Source of the DNA: Verrucomicrobiota bacterium
GTDB taxonomy: Bacteria; Verrucomicrobiota; Verrucomicrobiia; Limisphaerales; UBA1096
Assembly (NCBI GenBank): GCA_014382705.1
Contig: JACNJE010000070.1
Span: 1 to 36,837, forward strand
DNA: 36,837 nt
Direction: 5' to 3'
Below are positions 8,380-16,918 of this stretch, piece after piece. The notes under the pieces are model-generated. The model was not told where the DNA came from and did no database searches. It worked only from the letters and a program-made list of their open reading frames with translations. The position numbers and the translations under genes are program-made. The first letter of the stretch is position 1. Every line of letters starts with the position of its first letter.

Positions 8380-9072
8380 ATGAGACGATTTTTACATGGG
8401 TTGGCGGCCATCGCCTTGGCCGGAATGATGACCAGCACGGCGTTGGCCGAGCGGAAGAACGCCAAGAAAGAAAAAGGGTTCACGGCATTGTTCGACGGTT
8501 CGTCGACTGGGCAATGGATGAACGCCCGTTCCGGGAAGTTCCCGGCCAGGGGTTGGTCGATCGAGGACGGCTGCCTCAAATGCGCGCCCAAGGGCGGCGG
8601 CGGCGACATCATCACCAAGGGCACGTACGAGCAGTTCGATTTTCGCTTCGAGTGGAAAGTGGCCAAGGGGGCAAACAGCGGCGTGAAATATTTCATCCTC
8701 CGCGAACGCGGCTCGCTCGGGCACGAGTATCAGGTGATCGACGACGCCGGCTATCCCAACGGCGGCAAACACAGCACGGCGTCGTTTTACGACGTGCTGG
8801 CGCCGGCCAAGGACAAGCCGATCAAGCCGGCGGGCGAGTTCAACACGTCGCGCATCGTCGTAAAGGGGCAGACGGTGCAACATTTTCTCAACGGCAAGGT
8901 CGTGCTGACTTATGAGCTTGGCAGCAACGAGGTAAAGGCGGCGGTGGCCAAGAGCAAGTTCCGGAAGCTGGACGTGTTCGGCGTGCGCTTGGCCGGGCAT
9001 ATCCTGTTGCAGGACCATGGCGGCGAGGTGTGGTACCGCAACATCCGCATCCGCGACTTGAGCGGGAAATAG
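8380..9072 (+). CDS. DUF1080 (3-keto-disaccharide hydrolase / LamG-like) secreted protein
   Basis: A 230-residue protein with a signal peptide (MRRFLHGLAAIALAGMMTSTALA). The mature part has DUF1080 hallmarks: GFTALFDGSSTGQW, GWSIEDGCLKC, DIITKGTYEQFDFRFEWKV, ANSGVKYFI, GHEYQVIDD and ILLQDHGGEVWYRNIRIRDL. This concanavalin-like family is abundant in PVC bacteria and includes 3-keto-glucoside hydrolases acting in the periplasm. An intergenic exact palindrome (8343-8354) sits 26 bp upstream of the start, between this gene and hscB. Confidence 0.9.
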   Translation: MRRFLHGLAAIALAGMMTSTALAERKNAKKEKGFTALFDGSSTGQWMNARSGKFPARGWSIEDGCLKCAPKGGGGDIITKGTYEQFDFRFEWKVAKGANSGVKYFILRERGSLGHEYQVIDDAGYPNGGKHSTASFYDVLAPAKDKPIKPAGEFNTSRIVVKGQTVQHFLNGKVVLTYELGSNEVKAAVAKSKFRKLDVFGVRLAGHILLQDHGGEVWYRNIRIRDLSGK

Positions 9073-9088
9073 GGGTGGCGCGCGCGGC

Positions 9089-10504
9089 TTAGCTCTCCGT
9101 TTCGGTTTTGACTTCGCCCGGTGGGCGGGCGTCCGCTTTTAGCGCTTCGTCGAACGCCTGTGCCCGTTTGTACAGTCGCTTTACGAGTTTCTCGTTTTCA
9201 GCGGCAACATTGGTGGTTTCACCGATGTCCTTTGACAAGTTGTAAAGCGTGAGCGCCGGCTTTTTGCCTTGCTGCTGTTGCTTCCGGTTGCCGCCGCCGA
9301 TGTGGAGTTTCCACTCTCCGCTGCGCACGGCTCGGAGTCCGTTGCCTTTGTAAAAGTAGTACGCCTTATGCGGGCTTTTGGCACCTTTTTTGCCGGACAT
9401 CAGTCGCCAAATGTTTTTGCCGTCGATCTTGCGCTCGGGCAGCTCGGCCTTGGCGAGCTTGGCGAAGGTCGGGAGAATGTCGCATGCGGCGGCAACCTCG
9501 CTGCAAACCGTACCGGCCGGTATTTTGCCGGGCCAACGCATGAGGGTCGGCACGCGCATGCCGCCTTCCCATGTGCTGAATTTCGCACCGCGCAACGGCA
9601 GGGCGGAGCCGCCGTGGTGGCGGAGCTTGAGGTGCCACGGCCCGTTGTCGCTGGTGAACACCACGAGCGTGTTGTCGTCGACGCCGGTATCCTTCAGCGT
9701 TTTTAAAACCTGCCCGATCGAGTGGTCGAGTTCCTCGATGGTGCGGATGTACGCCTGCTTGGGATCCTTCGTGAAAAACTTGTCCGACACAAACAGCGGG
9801 ATGTGCGGCATGGTGTGCGGCATGTAGAGGAAAAACGGTTTGTCCTTGTTGGTGCGAATGAACTTCTGCGCCTCCTGCGTGTAGCGGGTGGTCAGGGTGT
9901 TTTGATCGACCGGCCGCTCGATCTCCTTGGTGTCGCGCAGCAGCGGAACGTTCCACGGCGTGACGTCGCGCTCGACCCAGGCGCGGTCGAGGTTGCGATC
10001 TTTGCCTTTCACGCCATCCATGTCGTTGGAGTAGGGGATGCCGAAGTAGCTGTCGAATCCATGATTGGTCGGCAGGAACTTGGGCAGGTGTCCGATGTGC
10101 CATTTGCCGATCGCGGCCGTGGCATACTCCTTGGATTTTAAGACTTCCGCGACGGTGGTTTCCTCCGGGTTCAGGCCGATCGTGTGCCGGGGGAACAACA
10201 CGCCGGTGATGCCCACTCGTGGCGGGTAACAGCCGGTCATCAACCCGGCGCGGGACGGCGAGCAGACCGGGGCGAGCGAGTAAAAGTCGGTGAACTTCAT
10301 GCCCTCCCTGGCCATGTTGTCGAGGTGCGGGGTCTTGATGGTTTTTGAGCCAAAGACGCCGACGTCCTGATAGCCCTGGTCATCCATGAAAATCAGGACG
10401 AAATTCGGAGTGCGCTTGGCCTCGGCAGCGGAGGTCGAGGCAAAGACCACGGCCAAGGCGAGAGAGCGCTTGGCCAAGCGGATCAATATTCGAAAGGATG
10501 ACAT
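9089..10504 (-). CDS. Type I (Cys) sulfatase, secreted
   Basis: The start at 10504 is chosen because it gives a normal signal peptide (MSSFRILIRLAKRSLALAVVFASTSAAEA); the longer in-frame extension lacks one. The 471-residue protein has the sulfatase N-terminus PNFVLIFMDDQGYQDVG (metal-binding Asp pair) and the signature CSPSRAGLMTG with Cys81, which FGE would convert to formylglycine. It also has GKWHIGH and FTSDNGPW. It would hydrolyse sulfate esters, probably from algal or mucin polysaccharides, in the periplasm. The n-region RLAKR of the signal peptide is encoded by an exact palindrome (10468-10479). It converges with the DUF1080 gene. Confidence 0.92.
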   Translation of the reverse strand: MSSFRILIRLAKRSLALAVVFASTSAAEAKRTPNFVLIFMDDQGYQDVGVFGSKTIKTPHLDNMAREGMKFTDFYSLAPVCSPSRAGLMTGCYPPRVGITGVLFPRHTIGLNPEETTVAEVLKSKEYATAAIGKWHIGHLPKFLPTNHGFDSYFGIPYSNDMDGVKGKDRNLDRAWVERDVTPWNVPLLRDTKEIERPVDQNTLTTRYTQEAQKFIRTNKDKPFFLYMPHTMPHIPLFVSDKFFTKDPKQAYIRTIEELDHSIGQVLKTLKDTGVDDNTLVVFTSDNGPWHLKLRHHGGSALPLRGAKFSTWEGGMRVPTLMRWPGKIPAGTVCSEVAAACDILPTFAKLAKAELPERKIDGKNIWRLMSGKKGAKSPHKAYYFYKGNGLRAVRSGEWKLHIGGGNRKQQQQGKKPALTLYNLSKDIGETTNVAAENEKLVKRLYKRAQAFDEALKADARPPGEVKTETES

Positions 10505-10604
10505 GGCTTGGAGCGCGGGACGGTAGACCAAACACGGCGCGGAGACAAGCAGCGCTTGGTTTTGCTCGTCGGGCGGCCGGGTTTGCGGTACACCGCCCGC
10601 ACCG

Positions 10605-11459
10605 ATGAGCGAATCGCGCGCACCGAAAATCGAGAAATGGCCCTTCATCGCCGGGGACGTGGCTCTCCTGCTGATGGCCTGGATGGTTTACTATCACTCC
10701 GACCCCGAGACGCCGTTCACCGGACTGGAGGCGTTCTGGTGTTTTGCCTGCGTGGCGGCCGGGGCGTGGGTCATGGTGCTGCCGTTCCTCCGGGAGTTCC
10801 AGGCACGGGCCGACCTGACCGAGGCGCGGGAACTGGCCGCTTCCGTCGAGAAAATCTCGTCACTGGACGGGTTGGCCAAGCAGATCGAGCTCGCCACCGA
10901 GCAGTGGTTGCACGTGGAGGACCGGGCCAACGAGATCAACGCCACGTCGAAAGACATCGCCAAAAAAATCAACGCCGAGGCGCGGGAGTTCACCGAGTTC
11001 CTGCAGAAGGCCAACGACACGGAGAAGAACCACCTGCGGCTGGAGGTGGACAAGCTCAACCGGACGCAGGTCGACTGGGTCAAGGTGGTCACCGGGATGC
11101 TGGACCACGTGTTCGCGCTCAACCAGGCCGGGCGCCAGTCCGGGCAGGAGAAGCTGGTGCGGCAACTGGACAACTTTCAGGCCGCCTGCCGGGACGTGGC
11201 GCGCCGGGTGGGGGTGGTCACCCATTTACCGAAACCGGAGGAGGCGTTTGACGCCGACAAGCATCAGCTCCGCGACCCGGAGGCCGAACCGGTGGCCGGG
11301 GCGAAGATCGTCGGCATCGCCGCGCAGGGGTTGTCGCACCAGGGGCAGGTGTTGCGCAAGGCGGTCGTGGTGATCGAGGGAGAGGAACTTGGCCAAGCGC
11401 CGCCGGACGCCGGCAAGCCGAAAGCCAAGGCGACGAAAAAGGCGAAGAAAGAAGCGTAA
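10605..11459 (+). CDS. Membrane-anchored GrpE-like protein
   Basis: A 284-residue protein with two N-terminal membrane segments (roughly residues 14-30 and 42-62), a long coiled coil (about 70-160), and a C-terminal part resembling the GrpE head. That part includes LDNFQAACRDVARRVGV, PKPEEAFDADKHQL and IVGIAAQGLSHQGQVLRKAVVVI, compared with GrpE's pattern of F-D-P-x-x-H-E-A followed by V-L-R-P-A-x-V. GrpE is the nucleotide exchange factor for DnaK, normally soluble; here the domain would sit at the membrane. The tail is Lys/Ala-rich (KAKATKKAKKEA). The GrpE assignment is by pattern and should be tested by profile or structure. A one-mismatch palindrome at 11388 encodes LGQA. Confidence 0.6.
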   Translation: MSESRAPKIEKWPFIAGDVALLLMAWMVYYHSDPETPFTGLEAFWCFACVAAGAWVMVLPFLREFQARADLTEARELAASVEKISSLDGLAKQIELATEQWLHVEDRANEINATSKDIAKKINAEAREFTEFLQKANDTEKNHLRLEVDKLNRTQVDWVKVVTGMLDHVFALNQAGRQSGQEKLVRQLDNFQAACRDVARRVGVVTHLPKPEEAFDADKHQLRDPEAEPVAGAKIVGIAAQGLSHQGQVLRKAVVVIEGEELGQAPPDAGKPKAKATKKAKKEA

Positions 11460-11464
11460 GGCGT

Positions 11465-11851
11465 TCAGTTGCGCCGGCCGGCGCTCTGCATGTTGAGAAG
11501 CTGCTGTGCGTTTTTGTCGCCGTTTTCCGCGGCTTCGATCATCGCGCTTTGGACATTCACGCCGGCCTCGCTGACGACCATGAACTGGTCGACGGTCAGC
11601 TTGGCCCCGTTGGCCTTCAGCTGGTTGATGGCCTGGATGGCCAGCGGGAAGTTGCCCTGTTCCAGCGCCTCACTGGCGGTCTTGGCCAGTTGCTTCAGTT
11701 TGGGATCGGCCTTCTCGAAAAAGGTGATCAGGTCGCTGGCCGATGCCTCGGCGGTGTCGGCCTGCAGCGCCTCCTCCTTGACTTCGCCGCAGCCGCCAAT
11801 GAACAGGCCAAGCGACAACGCCAACAGGGGAGATTTGAGGTTGTGGCACAT
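11465..11851 (-). CDS. Small lipoprotein, unknown function
   Basis: A 128-residue protein with a lipoprotein signal (LLALSLGLFIGGC, lipobox IGGC), then a mostly helical, Ala/Glu-rich mature part of ~105 residues (SDLITFFEKADPKLKQLAKTA and following). No family is recognised. It converges with the GrpE-like gene (5 bp gap) and lies 18 bp downstream of the prepilin gene on the minus strand, so it may be co-transcribed with it. Confidence 0.6.
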   Translation of the reverse strand: MCHNLKSPLLALSLGLFIGGCGEVKEEALQADTAEASASDLITFFEKADPKLKQLAKTASEALEQGNFPLAIQAINQLKANGAKLTVDQFMVVSEAGVNVQSAMIEAAENGDKNAQQLLNMQSAGRRN

Positions 11852-11869
11852 CGGCGTTTTCCGGCCGGG

Positions 11870-12601
11870 TCAACGGCCGCGGTTTCTCGGGCTGCACCAC
11901 CAGCGATTGCCGCCGGGAGGAACCGAGCGGGCTTCCTGATAGTATATCCTAGGATTGATAAACTCGACGTGGCTGTCAACGCTCGATGCGACGAATCCTT
12001 CCTTGTGCCGTTTGGCCACCGGTTCGCTCGCGCGGCTTGTGGCGTTGTCATACGCCCCGGCATCGTCACTGTGCGCCTCCCAGTAGACCATGTCTCCCGG
12101 TTCAAACTGACCCACCTTGTAGGTTGCCCCCATTCTTCGGGGATTCAGTTGGCAGGTGTACTCGCAGAAAGCGCCGTTCATGATGTAGCTGGTCACCTGG
12201 TTCTCCCGTTGCTTGAAATTGCGATGCATCCGGTCCTTGACGATGTAATCCATCGAGCATTTCAGGATGTTGCTGCTGGTATGGTAGTTCCACAGCTGGC
12301 TTTCGTGGACGACGTCGCGCGCCGGGCGGCCGTTGGCACGCCGGGTGTAGGCCCAGTTCGGCAGCCCGATCGTGCCGGAGCACCAACCCGGGTACGGCAT
12401 GTAACTTTCGTTGTCGGGCTGGTACATCGCCGAGGCGATGCTGATCTGTTTCATGTTGTTTATGCAGTTGGTGCGGTGCGCCTGTTCCTTGGCCTTGGCG
12501 AGGGCTGGGAGCAGCAGCGCCGCCAGGATCGCGATGATGGCGATGACGACCAGCAGCTCGATGAGCGTGAAACCTGACTTTCGTTCGAGTGGAGCGTTCA
12601 T
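11870..12601 (-). CDS. Type II secretion / type IV pilin-like prepilin (PVC-type)
   Basis: A 243-residue protein with a class III signal, [20 protein letters not shown]: cleavage by prepilin peptidase between Gly and Phe, N-methylation, and Glu5 present. The C-terminal block [18 protein letters not shown] resembles the H-x9-DG box of PVC prepilin-like proteins, with DS in place of DG. Such proteins are highly multiplied in Verrucomicrobiota and Planctomycetota and are thought to be pseudopilins or surface proteins. It is divergent from the STAS gene. Confidence 0.9.
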   Translation of the reverse strand: MNAPLERKSGFTLIELLVVIAIIAILAALLLPALAKAKEQAHRTNCINNMKQISIASAMYQPDNESYMPYPGWCSGTIGLPNWAYTRRANGRPARDVVHESQLWNYHTSSNILKCSMDYIVKDRMHRNFKQRENQVTSYIMNGAFCEYTCQLNPRRMGATYKVGQFEPGDMVYWEAHSDDAGAYDNATSRASEPVAKRHKEGFVASSVDSHVEFINPRIYYQEARSVPPGGNRWWCSPRNRGR

Positions 12602-12714
12602 GTTGCGTTTTGGTGCTTGGCGAAAAGCTTCACCGGTTCATCCGTTTTTGCAACCCCATTTTGCGGTTCTTGACAGGCGCCAAAAACTGGCGGAAGTTGC
12701 TCTCGGAGTTGGTT

Positions 12715-13236
12715 TTGGGACTTGAACCGGCAAAACTTTACGTGGCGGATCTCGGCAAACGGGCCGTGGTGCGCATCTCGGGCCGCGCGAACTGCCTTTC
12801 CAGCGTGCCGTTCAAGCAGGTCGTCAACGGCCTGATCGAGCGCGGCCGCCGGGCCTTCACGCTTGACCTGAGCGACTGCCAACTCATGGACAGCACGTTT
12901 CTCGGGGTGCTCGTCGGGCTGAACCGCTCGCTTGGCCAAGCGGAGCGCACCGGCGGGTTTTCGCTTTACCAGCCCACGGAGCCGGTGCGTGTCCTGCTCG
13001 ACAACCTCGGCATCCTCGAGTTGTTCAACACGGCCGAGTCGCTTGGCCAAGCGGGGGACGCCGAGCCGGTGGAGGCGGGCGGGGCCGTGGACAAGACCGA
13101 GTTGACCCGCACCAGCCTCGAGGCGCACCGGACGCTCATCGACGCCAACCCGGAGAACGAGGCCAAGTTCAAGGAGGTCACCCGGTTCCTTGAGGAGGAT
13201 CTGCAGCGGCAAGAGGCCGCCGATTCATCGGACTAA
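12715..13236 (+). CDS. STAS-domain protein (anti-sigma factor antagonist-like)
   Basis: The TTG at 12715 is preferred: a GGAG lies 7 nt upstream, and the protein then begins just before the first STAS strand (KLYVADLGKRAVVRISGRAN). The conserved STAS loop is LDLSDCQLMDSTFLGVLVGLNRSL, where the Ser after Asp is the usual phosphorylation site for a cognate kinase. After the domain comes a Glu-rich helical tail (NPENEAKFKEVTRFLEEDLQ). It probably belongs to a partner-switching module, but no RsbW-like kinase lies nearby. Two exact palindromes (12930-12941, 13041-13052) both read LGQA. An in-frame longer start (12589) would overlap the prepilin start. Confidence 0.75.
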   Translation: MGLEPAKLYVADLGKRAVVRISGRANCLSSVPFKQVVNGLIERGRRAFTLDLSDCQLMDSTFLGVLVGLNRSLGQAERTGGFSLYQPTEPVRVLLDNLGILELFNTAESLGQAGDAEPVEAGGAVDKTELTRTSLEAHRTLIDANPENEAKFKEVTRFLEEDLQRQEAADSSD

Positions 13237-15578
13237 TTTTTCAGCCGGTGATATTGGCCGGTGGCGGGTTGCGCCAGAGTCATCGTCTTGCCGCTTGGCC
13301 AACGGATCACCAGTTTGTCCACCCCCCGGTTTTCTCCCAGGCCGAAGTGGGCCGTCGCCGGGTGCTGCGCGGTGAACGAGTCGCCGGTGACGAGTTGACG
13401 CACATCATTGCGGTTGCCCGTATGCAGTTGAACGGTCACCCCGGTGGCTGGCAGTCCGGGTTGATCGGGGATGTGCAGGCCAATCCAGTTGCCATTGGTT
13501 TGGATCTGGTTGCGCATAACAAATAACCTTTGTTGTCGTGCCTGGGCATCATACTGCACGACGAGCAGATCCGGCCGCCCGTCGACATCCACGTCGGCGA
13601 GCACCACCGACCGCGCGTCGAACTCGAACGCGGTGCCCAAAAGGAACGCCGCGTTGCTAAAGCCGGCGCGGTTGCGGCTCAGGAACAGGTGGTTGTGCTC
13701 GAAGCCGTTCCAGGAGTAGCGCGAGCCCAGGCCTTGGAGCGTCCCGGAGAAAAACGTGTCCAGCGTCTCGTTGGGCTGGGAGGTTCCGGTGTAAACATCG
13801 TGGCACCAAAAGCGGGTGCAGTAGTCGAGGGCGGAGTTGCCACTGAGATGGCCATTGGCGACGTAGAGATCCATGTCGCCGTCGTTGTCGAAGTCCGCCG
13901 AGCCGCAGCCCCACGACCAGCCGGTACGGGCCACGTCGCCGCCGTAGTCCGGCTGGCGGAAGCCGCCTTGGCCACCGAGGAACAGCCGGTTGCCGTAGGT
14001 CATCGGCGCGCGCATCGCATCGAGTTTTTCAAATCCGTCGCGGCCCAGCCCGAGGCCGTCGAGACGCCGGGCCGTGGTGGAACTCATGCCGACCATGTAG
14101 ATGTCGAGCGCGCCGTCCCCGTCGAAGTCGTTCACGGCGTGGGACATCCCGAAGCCGTGCCGCTGCTTCACCCACTGGTCGGTCACGTCGGTGAAGGTTC
14201 CCCGGCCGTCGTTGCGGTAGAGATCGATTCCGGAAAAGTCGCAGACCGTGAGCAGGTCGAGATCGTGGTCGCCGTCGAGGTCGGCGAACGAGGCGCTGTA
14301 AGTGCGGCGGTTGCGCTTCGCCAACAGGCCGGCTGCTTCGGTGCCGTCGGTGAACCGTCCCGTGCCGTCGTTCAGCAGGAGGGTGTCGGGGTAGCCGTCG
14401 TTGGCGTCGAAATACGGGGTTGGCATCGAGCCGCGCAGGTACGGCTGTTTCCATTGACCGACGAACAGGTCGAGGTCGCCGTCGAGGTCGAGGTCGGCGG
14501 CGGTCATCGCGTGCGGGTTTTTGTACGGGCTGTCAAAGCAGACCCTTGGCCGTGTGGTGAACCGTCCGTCGGCGTCGCCCAGCCAGAGCCGCAACAGGCC
14601 GTCCTCTTTCCCGGTCGAGATGAAATCGACCGCGCCGTCGCCGTCGAAGTCGGAGAGAATCCCCGCCTCACCCAGCGGCATGACGGGATGCCCGAGCCAC
14701 GGCTCGTGCTGAAACCGGCCGCCGCCCCGGTTGCGGTAGACGAGGTTGCAGCCGGTGAGGAGGATCTCCGGCGGGCCGTCCCCGTCCAGGTCGTACACGA
14801 TCAACGGACTGACGCGCGGGTAAAGCTTGGCGTCGATTTGTTTCGGGTCAATCCGCAGCAGTTGCGTGAACGCCAGTTCGCCGGTGCGGTCGGTGATCGC
14901 GGTGTCGCGCACCCGGATCGTCCCGGGAATGCGCAGCCCGGAGCGGGTCTTGTTTGGCGTCCACGTGACCTCGAGCCGGCCCTTGACGATGGCACGCCGT
15001 TTGGCGTCCCGGTTCTCGACATGCATCTCAAACGATACGACCGACTCCGGTGCCCGGCCGTCCGCGGCGGGCCGAAACTCGGAGTGGTGCCACTCGGTCT
15101 GGGCGATCTCCCAACCGGCCTGCTGAAGTCGGTTCAATTGCGCGAGGTAGGCGGCATGGGTGAGCGGGACCGGCTCGCCGTCGAGCCGCGCCTGCCGGAT
15201 GCCGGGGACGCCCAGGGGCAGCGGTGTCCACGCCGACGGCATCGGCAACTCCAGCCGGACGAACGGGAACTGCCGCAGCACGGTGAACGGCTCGGTCGAG
15301 CGCAGCCGGTCCCACAGCGCGACAAAGGCGCTCTCGTACGCTTGGGCGTCGACCTCGTGGCGGAACACCGTTTCGTCAAAACGAACCTGCTCTTCAGCCA
15401 AGGCCTGCAGGGCGGGCGGGGCCGGCGTCTCGGGTTGCGTTTCGCTTGGGATCGGCTTGGCTGGCGGCTTCACGGCCGGTTCGTCCGGGCCACAGCCCAG
15501 CAGGCAGAGGCAGCCAAGGGGAATGGCCAGCCGCGCGGCTATTCCGGCGGTGGATGGCGTTGGCGAATCGGCAGGCAT
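13233..15578 (-). CDS. FG-GAP / ASPIC-UnbV (CRTAC1-like) lipoprotein, Cys paralogue of the selenoprotein
   Basis: A 781-residue protein with an N-terminal lipobox (CLCLLGC). Many Ca-binding D-x-D-G-D repeats (YDLDGDGPPEIL, SDFDGDGAVDFI, ADLDLDGDLDLF, ADFDNDGDMDLY) build an integrin-like beta-propeller. The C-terminus is an ASPIC/UnbV domain (NWIGLHIPDQPG...FGLGENRGVDKLVIRWPSGK). Such proteins are exported and of unknown function. The stretch ANGHLSGNSALDYCTRFW aligns without gaps to the sequence around the in-frame TGA of the gene at 31161, with the Cys here (codon complement 13818-13820) at the Sec position. A partial palindrome lies near the 3' end (about 13293). Confidence 0.88.
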   Translation of the reverse strand: MPADSPTPSTAGIAARLAIPLGCLCLLGCGPDEPAVKPPAKPIPSETQPETPAPPALQALAEEQVRFDETVFRHEVDAQAYESAFVALWDRLRSTEPFTVLRQFPFVRLELPMPSAWTPLPLGVPGIRQARLDGEPVPLTHAAYLAQLNRLQQAGWEIAQTEWHHSEFRPAADGRAPESVVSFEMHVENRDAKRRAIVKGRLEVTWTPNKTRSGLRIPGTIRVRDTAITDRTGELAFTQLLRIDPKQIDAKLYPRVSPLIVYDLDGDGPPEILLTGCNLVYRNRGGGRFQHEPWLGHPVMPLGEAGILSDFDGDGAVDFISTGKEDGLLRLWLGDADGRFTTRPRVCFDSPYKNPHAMTAADLDLDGDLDLFVGQWKQPYLRGSMPTPYFDANDGYPDTLLLNDGTGRFTDGTEAAGLLAKRNRRTYSASFADLDGDHDLDLLTVCDFSGIDLYRNDGRGTFTDVTDQWVKQRHGFGMSHAVNDFDGDGALDIYMVGMSSTTARRLDGLGLGRDGFEKLDAMRAPMTYGNRLFLGGQGGFRQPDYGGDVARTGWSWGCGSADFDNDGDMDLYVANGHLSGNSALDYCTRFWCHDVYTGTSQPNETLDTFFSGTLQGLGSRYSWNGFEHNHLFLSRNRAGFSNAAFLLGTAFEFDARSVVLADVDVDGRPDLLVVQYDAQARQQRLFVMRNQIQTNGNWIGLHIPDQPGLPATGVTVQLHTGNRNDVRQLVTGDSFTAQHPATAHFGLGENRGVDKLVIRWPSGKTMTLAQPATGQYHRLKN

Positions 15579-15631
15579 CGGCGGCGCAGTCTACAAGCGG
15601 CGAAAAACGGGGACAATCTTGAAAACCAAGC

Positions 15632-15643
15632 GCTTGGCCAAGC
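15632..15643. repeat. Intergenic copy of GCTTGGCCAAGC palindrome
   Basis: An exact copy in the 72-bp gap between ruvC and the FG-GAP lipoprotein gene, extended to CGCTTGGCCAAGCG and preceded by CCAAG, so that a second overlapping inverted pair (CCAAGCGCTTGG) is also formed. Confidence 0.9.
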
Positions 15644-15650
15644 GCGGGGG

Positions 15651-16217
15651 TTACAGCGGCTTGACGGCCTTGTCGGGGAGGGGGGAGCCGAGGGATTGGG
15701 CGCAGGTGAGGGCGACGGCCAACGCGTCGGCGGCGTCCGGCTCCGGCAGCCCGGGCAGCGCGAGGCGGGTCTGCACCATCTTGGCGACGGCCTCCTTTTG
15801 CGCCGCGCCGTAGCCGACGATCGCCTGCTTGACCTTGCGCGGCGCGATCTCGAACACCTCCAGCCCGGCCCGGGCCAGGACGGCGAGGGCGGCTCCGCGC
15901 GCCTGGCTCATGACGAGTGCGGTGCGGACGTTTTGCGCGTGAAAGAGGCCCTCCACGGCGGCGAGGGTGGGGTGGGTGTCCCGGACGATGGCCTCGAGTG
16001 ACTCGGAGATGAGCCGCAGGCACCGGGAGAGCGGCCAGTCGGCCGGGCAGCGAAGGGTGCCTTGGCTGAGGGTGGCGGGCGGGGCCGGGGCGGTGTCGAT
16101 GACGCCGTAGCCGGTGCCGCGCAGCGAGGGGTCGATGCCAAGGATGACCTGCGGGCCGATTGGCCCGGCTGCCTCGGCTCGTGCGGCGTCCTTCCCGCTG
16201 GCGAGGCGTTGCTGCAT
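15651..16217 (-). CDS. ruvC: Holliday junction resolvase RuvC
   Basis: Starting at the ATG at 16217 gives 188 residues (E. coli RuvC is 173). A GTG at 16247 is an alternative; longer frames upstream run through a terminator and are not real. The catalytic acidic residues are visible: Asp in ILGIDPSLRGTGYGVI, Glu in AAVEGLFHAQN, and the late Asp cluster in PDAADALAVALT. The basic IAPRKVKQAIVGYGAAQKEAV block is also family-typical. RuvC works with RuvAB to cut Holliday junctions; ruvA and ruvB are not in the window. The gene is isolated, with a terminator just upstream. Confidence 0.93.
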   Translation of the reverse strand: MQQRLASGKDAARAEAAGPIGPQVILGIDPSLRGTGYGVIDTAPAPPATLSQGTLRCPADWPLSRCLRLISESLEAIVRDTHPTLAAVEGLFHAQNVRTALVMSQARGAALAVLARAGLEVFEIAPRKVKQAIVGYGAAQKEAVAKMVQTRLALPGLPEPDAADALAVALTCAQSLGSPLPDKAVKPL

Positions 16218-16256
16218 GGCGGCGAATTGCTGCGACGTGATGCCCACGGGCTGTGC

Positions 16257-16291
16257 AATAAAAAACCCTGGCCCGAAAGTCGAGGCCAGGG
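16257..16291 (-). terminator. Rho-independent terminator after the CxxCH protein gene
   Basis: On the minus strand a perfect 8-bp stem (CCCTGGCC at 16284-16291 pairing with GGCCAGGG at 16266-16273) with a 10-nt loop is followed by TTTTTTATT. It lies 28 bp past the stop of the gene at 16319-16771 and separates it from ruvC. Confidence 0.85.
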
Positions 16292-16318
16292 TGGGTGAAA
16301 AAGCAGATTGTCGCGGGA

Positions 16319-16771
16319 TCAGTTGTCGTACTTGGCGCCCTGGTCGATCCAGGCCAGGACGAGGGCGACCTGTTCCTTGGTCAGCTTGGGGTACTTTTCC
16401 CGCTTGTCGGTTGGGGGCATCTCGTAGTCGATCACCTGGTCGGTGATGTAGTAGCTGAACGGGCTTTTTTTGCTTTTGGCCGGGATGATGGCCACGCCCT
16501 CGGAGCCGCCCTTGAGCGCCAATGCCCGGGTGTCGATGCGGAACTTGCCCTTGGGGCGCTTGTCCGGCCCGTGGCAGGTGACACACGACTTCTTGAACAA
16601 CGGCTGGATGTCCTTCTTGTAGCTGACCGGTTTCTTGGGCGCGGCCGGCAGCTGGGCCGCCAGCTTGGCCATGTTGTCCTTGAGGTCGTCGATTTCCACG
16701 GGCTCGGCGTTCGCGTGTTGCGAGGCGGCAAACCCACCAATGAACATGAATGTGGCAATGTATTTCAGCAT
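16319..16771 (-). CDS. Exported CxxCH (planctomycete cytochrome c-like) protein
   Basis: A 150-residue protein with a signal peptide (MLKYIATFMFIGGFAASQHANA). The mature part has the PVC cytochrome-like motif SYKKDIQPLFKKSCVTCHGPDKRPKGKFRIDT, with a single CVTCH haem c site, and a later EMPPTDKREKYPKL with the possible distal Met ligand. This is the isolated cytochrome-like domain that is often fused to DUF1549/DUF1553 in PVC proteins. It is probably periplasmic electron transfer or a structural haem protein. A T9 run lies directly upstream of the ATG on the minus strand. Confidence 0.85.
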   Translation of the reverse strand: MLKYIATFMFIGGFAASQHANAEPVEIDDLKDNMAKLAAQLPAAPKKPVSYKKDIQPLFKKSCVTCHGPDKRPKGKFRIDTRALALKGGSEGVAIIPAKSKKSPFSYYITDQVIDYEMPPTDKREKYPKLTKEQVALVLAWIDQGAKYDN

Positions 16772-16918
16772 GGCAAAAAAAAACCGTGGGGCATCCCGCC
16801 CGGCGTCCTTGCCCGGCGGCGGGGCCGGGGGTTTTACGGAAGCTTGCCTCCCAAGTCAACCGGGGCCGCGTTGGACGCGCGGTGGCGCGGCCGTATTCAA
16901 GCGGAGCGCCCGGCCGGG

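Noticed and set aside
10505-10648. N-terminal extension of the sulfatase
   Set aside because: It would bury the signal peptide 48 residues inside and overlap the divergent gene start.
13530-16001. Long plus-strand frame of 823 codons
   Set aside because: Antisense shadow of the FG-GAP gene; Val/Ala/Gly/Arg-rich with no domain. High GC and D-G-D repeats keep the opposite strand open.
16772-16800. T9 run upstream of the CxxCH gene as a terminator of 16919-17878
   Set aside because: No convincing stable stem directly before the T-run; left uncalled.
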